This document shows positions 7,823 through 11,009 of a DNA stretch of 11,009 nt, piece after piece. The stretch's first letter is position 1; each line of letters opens with the position of its first letter. The notes beneath the pieces were generated by a model. That model was given only the letters and a program-made list of their open reading frames with translations, was not told the origin of the DNA and did not search any database. Location: positions 1-11,009 of the forward strand of contig CAYZVM010000210.1 in the NCBI GenBank assembly GCA_964481485.1, given 5' to 3'. Both the position numbers and the translations under genes were made by a program. This DNA is from M3007 sp964481485. Its GTDB lineage: Bacteria > Bacteroidota > Bacteroidia > Chitinophagales > Saprospiraceae.

Positions 7823-8608
7823 TCAGCAGCAACCAGTGCGCACACCACCAGAGCATTGGTGGTCGGGGGCTGTACAGCAATTTTCCGGGCAGTCTTCCAG
7901 TCCTTTGGTGAGTGCGGCAAGCACGTTGTCCGGCTGTTCGTTCACTAATTCAAAATGGGTGCGGTTGCCAATTCGCTCGATGACGTTGGTCGTTTTCACC
8001 ATTTCCTGATAGGTTTCGTAGCAACTCAGGGCATTTTTCATGGCCTCGATATTTTCCTCGCCCAATTCGACGGTCACGGCGATGTCTTCCGGTTTTGTCC
8101 ATGTCACCCTCGGGATGCCGCCTTCGAAAAACATGGGCAACCCTGTGTCCACGACCGTGAACAGCGCCAACCGGCGCCAAAAACGGAGTCCATTTGTCCT
8201 TTCGTAAAACAGCCGTTTCACCGCGTGGTGCAGGGCGATGTGGTCGTGGTGCCCGCTTCCGCCGTGCACGGGGTATGTGACCACCACCTCGGGGCGGAAG
8301 GTTGTAATCCATCTTTTCACCTCTTTTTCGAGTTCGATAGGGTCAATTTTCGCAAGCCCGCCGTCGGGATAGTCCAGTATTTTCATTTCGGCAATGCCGA
8401 GCGTTTGTTTCACTTTTTGCATTTCTCGTTCTCTCACCTGCCCCATTTCCTCGATGGTCAAGCCGAGTTGGTGCCGCACTTTGGTAGCGCCGCCTTTGGT
8501 GAGCGTGAGCAAAAAAACTTGGTTTCCCTCCTGAATTTGTTTGTGAATGGCTCCGCCTGGCCCGAACGACTCGTCATCGGGATGCGGAAAAACATAGAGG
8601 ATTTTCAT
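7823..8608 (-). CDS. PIG-L/LmbE-family zinc deacetylase with a cysteine-rich tail
   Basis: The protein has 261 residues from the ATG at 8608. The frame is open to 8728, but that extra region contains a hairpin and a palindrome and is not family-like. Family members are cytoplasmic zinc hydrolases that remove N-acetyl groups from sugar conjugates. FPHPDDE (residues 7-13) holds zinc ligands H9 and D12 and the general base D11; GHHDH (119-123) holds the third ligand, H123. The core ends near residue 224 (HFELVNE). A further 37 residues end in a cluster of six cysteines within 22 residues (CPENCC, then HQC, then GCC), which is not a normal part of the family. The FPHPDDE-FG start resembles BshB2-type bacillithiol deacetylases more than BshB1. 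That would fit a thiol theme, but it is only a resemblance, and other amino-sugar substrates are equally possible. The gene follows the cysteine-rich peptide gene, separated by a terminator-like hairpin and a palindrome. Confidence 0.87.
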   Translation of the reverse strand: MKILYVFPHPDDESFGPGGAIHKQIQEGNQVFLLTLTKGGATKVRHQLGLTIEEMGQVREREMQKVKQTLGIAEMKILDYPDGGLAKIDPIELEKEVKRWITTFRPEVVVTYPVHGGSGHHDHIALHHAVKRLFYERTNGLRFWRRLALFTVVDTGLPMFFEGGIPRVTWTKPEDIAVTVELGEENIEAMKNALSCYETYQEMVKTTNVIERIGNRTHFELVNEQPDNVLAALTKGLEDCPENCCTAPDHQCSGGVRTGCC

Positions 8609-8630
8609 GTTGATTGAAATTTGATAAATA

Positions 8631-8658
8631 GTACGGCGGATTTGCAAATCCGCCGTAC
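8631..8658. repeat. 28-base perfect palindrome upstream of the deacetylase gene
   Basis: GTACGGCGGATTTG (8631-8644) is followed immediately by its exact reverse complement (8645-8658). As RNA it can fold into a 12-pair stem with a TGCA loop. It lies 22 bases upstream of the deacetylase ATG. It could be a copy of a dispersed intergenic palindrome (REP-like), a regulator binding site, or a leader hairpin. No second copy is present in this window. Confidence 0.85.
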
Positions 8659-8691
8659 CAGATGACAGGCAAAACTGCGATACCCGAAAAG

Positions 8692-8717
8692 CGGGGCGCA
8701 AGGCGGCAAGCGCCCCG
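8692..8717 (-). terminator. Terminator hairpin after the cysteine-rich peptide gene
   Basis: CGGGGCGC (8692-8699) pairs with GCGCCCCG (8710-8717) around a 10-base loop. Read on the minus strand, it begins 14 bases after the peptide stop codon and is followed by CTTTTC, a short T run. This looks like a rho-independent terminator and would separate the peptide gene from the deacetylase gene. Confidence 0.65.
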
Positions 8718-8731
8718 AACCCCGCCATTCA

Positions 8732-8890
8732 TCATTCGCAGCAGAACGGCTCGCAAGGCTCGTCGCAACTGCCGGGGTCGCATTGCGATTGATTACAACA
8801 AGCCGTTGCTGGGGTGGCAGCGGGTTTGTTTGCTATGACGGCGGCTGTAGCCGCGAGGGCGAACAAAGCGATGATTGCTCCTTTCTTCAT
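8732..8890 (-). CDS. Small exported cysteine-rich peptide, 52 residues
   Basis: The ATG at 8890 opens MKKGAIIALFALAATAAVIA, a clean signal peptide or membrane anchor. Upstream ATG-like extension to 8917 adds residues before the lysines and is unlikely. After an Ala/Pro/Thr linker (about 21-30) come seven cysteines within 21 residues (C31, C32, C37, C42, C46, C50, C51), with paired cysteines at both ends. The mature part is acidic (Asp/Glu) with no long hydrophobic stretch. I do not recognise the family. The cysteines could bind metal or form disulfides; a metallothionein-like or redox-sensing role is speculation. It lies 84 bases downstream of the SigZ-type sigma gene, shares an upstream block with it, and is followed by its own terminator. 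The codons are GC-rich, like those of its neighbours. The gene is short, but the signal peptide, the regular cysteines, the shared promoter block and the terminator together make it credible. Confidence 0.75.
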   Translation of the reverse strand: MKKGAIIALFALAATAAVIANKPAATPATACCNQSQCDPGSCDEPCEPFCCE

Positions 8891-8940
8891 TGAAAATAAA
8901 ATTGAATGGTTGCACAAACAAAATCGTCTGTGCCAAGGAG

Positions 8941-8967
8941 ACGGGAACGGCGGGAAAAAGACGCAAA
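8941..8967 (-). promoter_or_regulatory. Upstream block of the cysteine-rich peptide gene, shared with the sigma gene
   Basis: Read on the minus strand, TTTGCGTCTTTTTCCCG (8967-8951) is followed after three bases by TTCCCGT (8947-8941) and then CTCC. The 17-base block is identical to one upstream of the sigma gene. It starts 7 bases after the sigma stop codon and ends about 50 bases before the peptide ATG, a normal place for a promoter. It is probably recognised by the sigma factor encoded next door, though binding by another regulator would look the same. Confidence 0.6.
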
Positions 8968-8974
8968 AGAGGTT

Positions 8975-9520
8975 TTAGCAACTGCAATTTTTGTTGTCCA
9001 CATCCAGCAGATTGCCATAGCGGTCGCTTTCGTAGGCGCAACAATCGAAAAGCAGTTCCTTCAATTTTTCCTTGCCGCGTTGCACGCGCGATTTTGCGCC
9101 CGAATAGGAAATGCCCAGTCTTTGCGCCAACTCTTTTTGCGAAACCGCCTCGAACTCGGTCAAAATCAAGGCTTCCCGGTATTTGTCGGGTAGTTGCGCG
9201 ATGAAGTTCCGCACACAACATTCGGCAATGGCGGCATTCAGCGAATGTGCGGTTTCTTCGACCGGCATGGTATCGTCCAAATGCAGATTGGCAATCGAGG
9301 CATTTTTTTTCCTGAAATAATCTTTCGTGGCGTTGCGGGCAATGCCGTAGAGGTAATGGCGCAGATTGTCAGCCCGCTCAATCTTGTCTGCGTGGAGCAT
9401 GATTTTCAGGAAGATATCCTGCAAAATGTCGTCCGCATCGTTGGGGTCTTTCACCGTTTTGACAATTAAACCCTTCAATGCGCGGTGAAATTCTGCCCAA
9501 ATGCTTTGAATCTCGTTCAT
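8975..9520 (-). CDS. ECF RNA polymerase sigma factor, SigZ type, with cysteine tail
   Basis: The protein has 181 residues. Region 2 (about 9-75) has DADDILQDIFLKI and the -10-recognition helix LRHYLYGIARNATKDYFRK. Region 4 (about 100-155) has ECCVRNFIAQLPDKYREALILTE and the helix-turn-helix SQKELAQRLGISYSGAKSRV. The C-terminal tail (about 158-181) has FDCCAYESDRYGN and ends in NCSC. This arrangement, with cysteines before region 4 (C101, C102) and in the tail (C160, C161, C179, C181), matches my memory of the SigZ group; I have not checked it by search. No anti-sigma gene is adjacent, so the tail itself may sense metal or redox state, which is inference. The ATG at 9520 follows GAAGG at a rather long spacing of about 10 bases. 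Its upstream block is repeated before the next gene, consistent with autoregulation. Confidence 0.92.
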   Translation of the reverse strand: MNEIQSIWAEFHRALKGLIVKTVKDPNDADDILQDIFLKIMLHADKIERADNLRHYLYGIARNATKDYFRKKNASIANLHLDDTMPVEETAHSLNAAIAECCVRNFIAQLPDKYREALILTEFEAVSQKELAQRLGISYSGAKSRVQRGKEKLKELLFDCCAYESDRYGNLLDVDNKNCSC

Positions 9521-9549
9521 CGTAAAAAAACCTTCGTGATTCGTAAGAC

Positions 9550-9574
9550 ACGGGAATCGGGAAAAAGACGCAAA
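9550..9574 (-). promoter_or_regulatory. Upstream block of the sigma gene (putative autoregulated promoter)
   Basis: Read on the minus strand, TTTGCGTCTTTTTCCCG (9574-9558) is followed after one base by TTCCCGT (9556-9550) and then GTCTTA. It ends 29 bases before the sigma ATG. It is identical over 17 bases to the block before the cysteine-rich peptide gene. The spacing to the second conserved part differs by two bases between the copies, so exact -35 and -10 boundaries cannot be set by eye. The rest of the 9521-9652 gap holds a tandem 8-base repeat (ACACCGTC twice, 9611-9626) and no vegetative promoter I can recognise. Confidence 0.6.
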
Positions 9575-9652
9575 CAGCGGATGTACTTCTACGACCCCGC
9601 CAGCAAATAAACACCGTCACACCGTCTTCCACCTGCTGGAGGACGCGCGGAG

Positions 9653-10885
9653 TTAGCCCATCGAATCCATCACTTTTATCCAAGATTTTTTGCTGGTTTC
9701 AAAATCACTATAATGTTTTGATACATTTTTGCGGTAATAGGCAAATTCGTGAAGCACCTTTTCAAAATCATTGGTTTTGAAATGCTTGCATAGTTTCGGG
9801 ATGGTCAATTTTAGGTTTTCTTCTATTTCTGCCATCGTGGCTTCATACTTTTCGCGCTGTGTGATATAGACCAGCAATGGCTTGTATCTTATCCAGCCAA
9901 TCGTTGCATTTGTAAAACGTTTGAGGTCGCTCGGCGAAACGCTGTCAATGGACTCGAAACTGACGGGCAATACACCGTTGAGCAGGTTATTGTATCGCAT
10001 GAACCCATCGTGGAATGTATAACATGGCACTTTGATAACTTTCAGTTCGGTGAGAGCGGTGCTCATGAATGTGTCTTCGCCCCTGGCACCGGGCGGGTTG
10101 TAAAACGGCGGCAATTTTTTGAAGTTTTTGAGATTGAAACAAAGATTGGCGCCGGAGATAAATTTCATTCCGTTCTCCTCTTCCACTTCTCCAGTCAATG
10201 ATTTGTTGATAATATCCGAACTGGCATAGGTCACTCCCTGATTTTGAATAACAGTTCGTTTTATCTTTTCCCAAGAAATAATGTCATTGCTGATTGCTTC
10301 AATAAATTGCTTAAAATCCGTTTCGGTAAGTATATCGTCAAAACGTATCAAAGGAATGGGCGAAATATATCCACAGTGATGCCCGTGTGTTATATCAGCA
10401 TCCGCACTGTATTTTATATGAGTGCCGACTACACTCTGTCCCATCCAGATTATCTTGCCATATTCATTTTTCAATGTCGCAATAGGATATTCATCGTCAT
10501 CAATAAAAACCAGCCTATCCATTTTATGCTTTATAGCAAAATACATCACCGCGTTTCTTTTTTTTCCATACCCTTCTCCAAAAATCAAACCTCCTTCTTT
10601 GCTATTGATTATTCCGGCATCTATAAGTTTTTGTGCTTCTTGTTCGATTTTATCAGCACCATAAAAATGAATGGAATCTACCATTTCCGCCAATTTGGCC
10701 GGTATATTTTTATAGTCACCGACAAGCGTGCTGTGATACTTCAAATCATAGGCAACAAAGAGATGCAGCCTGATTCTGCGTTCATCAATAAGCCCGTGCT
10801 CCAGCCAATTATTGATATATGACCGTAAAACATTCTGAAAATGTTTTCTGCCTGTCACAAATCCAATTCCGACGTTCAATATCAT
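9653..10885 (-). CDS. GT-A-fold glycosyltransferase-like protein
   Basis: The protein has 410 residues from the ATG at 10885, with no signal peptide or membrane segment, so it is probably cytoplasmic or peripheral. GEGYGKKRNAVMYFA (about 103-117) followed by DRLVFIDDDEYPI (123-135) is the pattern of a nucleotide-sugar-binding GT-A domain, with DDD (129-131) as the metal-binding DxD motif. SGANLCFNL (about 244-252) and ARGEDTFMS (267-275) resemble the later acceptor-side ED motif, and H292 in YTFHDG may be a further metal ligand. The C-terminal 100 residues are helical and unassigned. Sugar and acceptor cannot be read from the sequence. The gene is markedly AT-rich compared with everything else here, and it has no partner glycan genes in the window, which suggests horizontal acquisition or the edge of a surface-glycan cluster beyond the window. 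No ribosome binding site is evident. Confidence 0.65.
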   Translation of the reverse strand: MILNVGIGFVTGRKHFQNVLRSYINNWLEHGLIDERRIRLHLFVAYDLKYHSTLVGDYKNIPAKLAEMVDSIHFYGADKIEQEAQKLIDAGIINSKEGGLIFGEGYGKKRNAVMYFAIKHKMDRLVFIDDDEYPIATLKNEYGKIIWMGQSVVGTHIKYSADADITHGHHCGYISPIPLIRFDDILTETDFKQFIEAISNDIISWEKIKRTVIQNQGVTYASSDIINKSLTGEVEEENGMKFISGANLCFNLKNFKKLPPFYNPPGARGEDTFMSTALTELKVIKVPCYTFHDGFMRYNNLLNGVLPVSFESIDSVSPSDLKRFTNATIGWIRYKPLLVYITQREKYEATMAEIEENLKLTIPKLCKHFKTNDFEKVLHEFAYYRKNVSKHYSDFETSKKSWIKVMDSMG

Positions 10886-10915
10886 GTTTCATATAGTTTA
10901 TGTTGCGAAACGAAA

Positions 10916-10933
10916 GTGGGGACGACGCCCCAC
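10916..10933. other. Short GC-rich hairpin in the terminal intergenic region
   Basis: GTGGGG (10916-10921) pairs with CCCCAC (10928-10933) around ACGACG. It lies between the glycosyltransferase start and a possible promoter reading rightward. No T run follows, so a terminator role is doubtful. Confidence 0.35.
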
Positions 10934-10968
10934 ATTGCTGGACATTTCAGTTTTAACACATAGGTGAA

Positions 10969-10997
10969 TTGGTTAGTTGGGTTGTACTCTAATTTTG
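10969..10997 (+). promoter_or_regulatory. Bacteroidota-type promoter reading out of the window
   Basis: TTG (10969-10971) lies 18 bases before TAATTTTG (10990-10997), a full match to TAnnTTTG. The ATG at 11002 follows by four bases and continues to the window end as M-K-. If that ATG is the gene start, the transcript would be nearly leaderless; otherwise the true start lies outside the window. Confidence 0.45.
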
Positions 10998-11009
10998 CCG
11001 GATGAAACA

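Noticed and set aside
7758..7880. N-terminal extension of the UbiB-like kinase up to base 7880
   Set aside because: It would overlap the end of the deacetylase gene and adds residues unlike the family; the ATG at 7757 fits the usual N-terminus.
7955..8617. A 220-codon plus-strand frame across the deacetylase gene
   Set aside because: The opposite strand encodes PHPDDE and GHHDH motifs in the right order; the plus-strand translation has no recognisable features.
8609..8728. N-terminal extension of the deacetylase up to base 8728
   Set aside because: The extension covers a terminator hairpin and a palindrome, and the family starts directly at the MKILYVFPHPDDE segment.
10244..10822. A 192-codon plus-strand frame across the glycosyltransferase gene
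   Set aside because: It is antisense to a longer frame with GT-A motifs; hydrophobic-looking residues are expected from the AT-rich reverse strand.
1..11009. CRISPR arrays, tRNA or rRNA genes, insertion sequences and attachment sites
   Set aside because: I saw no regularly spaced repeats, no cloverleaf-like segment, no transposase or integrase frame and no terminal inverted repeats with target duplications.

Overview
The window looks like a chromosomal stretch of a Bacteroidota bacterium. The basis is promoter-like TTG / TAnnTTTG-type boxes, start codons that mostly lack a Shine-Dalgarno sequence, and the gene families present. I suspect the Saprospiria or a related lineage, but that placement is only an inference. 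Most of the window has mixed to fairly high GC (one sampled 60-base line at 7381 is 34/60 G+C). The last gene, a glycosyltransferase, is clearly AT-rich (the line at 10501 is 20/60).

Layout. Bases 3-344 (+) are the C-terminal end of an alpha/beta hydrolase. It converges on a DinB-family protein (358-888, -) across a hairpin. Divergent from DinB is an SH3-domain exported protein of otherwise unknown function (980-2020, +). Its 3' end is partly duplicated just downstream. After a promoter-bearing gap of about 260 bases comes a very large exported protein (2280-6029, +). This starts with a TraB/GumN (TIKI-like) domain and continues for about 950 residues with no named domain. A long, nearly perfect hairpin fills the space between its stop and the stop of the convergent UbiB/ABC1-family kinase (6078-7757, -).

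The rest is on the minus strand, in transcription order: the AT-rich glycosyltransferase (10885-9653), an ECF sigma factor of SigZ type (9520-8975), a 52-residue exported cysteine-rich peptide (8890-8732), a PIG-L/LmbE-family deacetylase with a cysteine-rich tail (8608-7823), and the UbiB-like kinase.

The most interesting part is 7823-9575. The sigma gene and the cysteine-rich peptide gene carry the same 17-base block upstream, followed in both by TTCCCGT. The simplest reading is a shared promoter or operator: the sigma factor activates its own gene and the small peptide. Three consecutive genes here (sigma, peptide, deacetylase) end in cysteine clusters, and no anti-sigma gene is adjacent. 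This suggests a small regulon concerned with thiol, metal or redox state, but the signal and function are not shown by the sequence. The remaining genes look like ordinary, unrelated neighbours.
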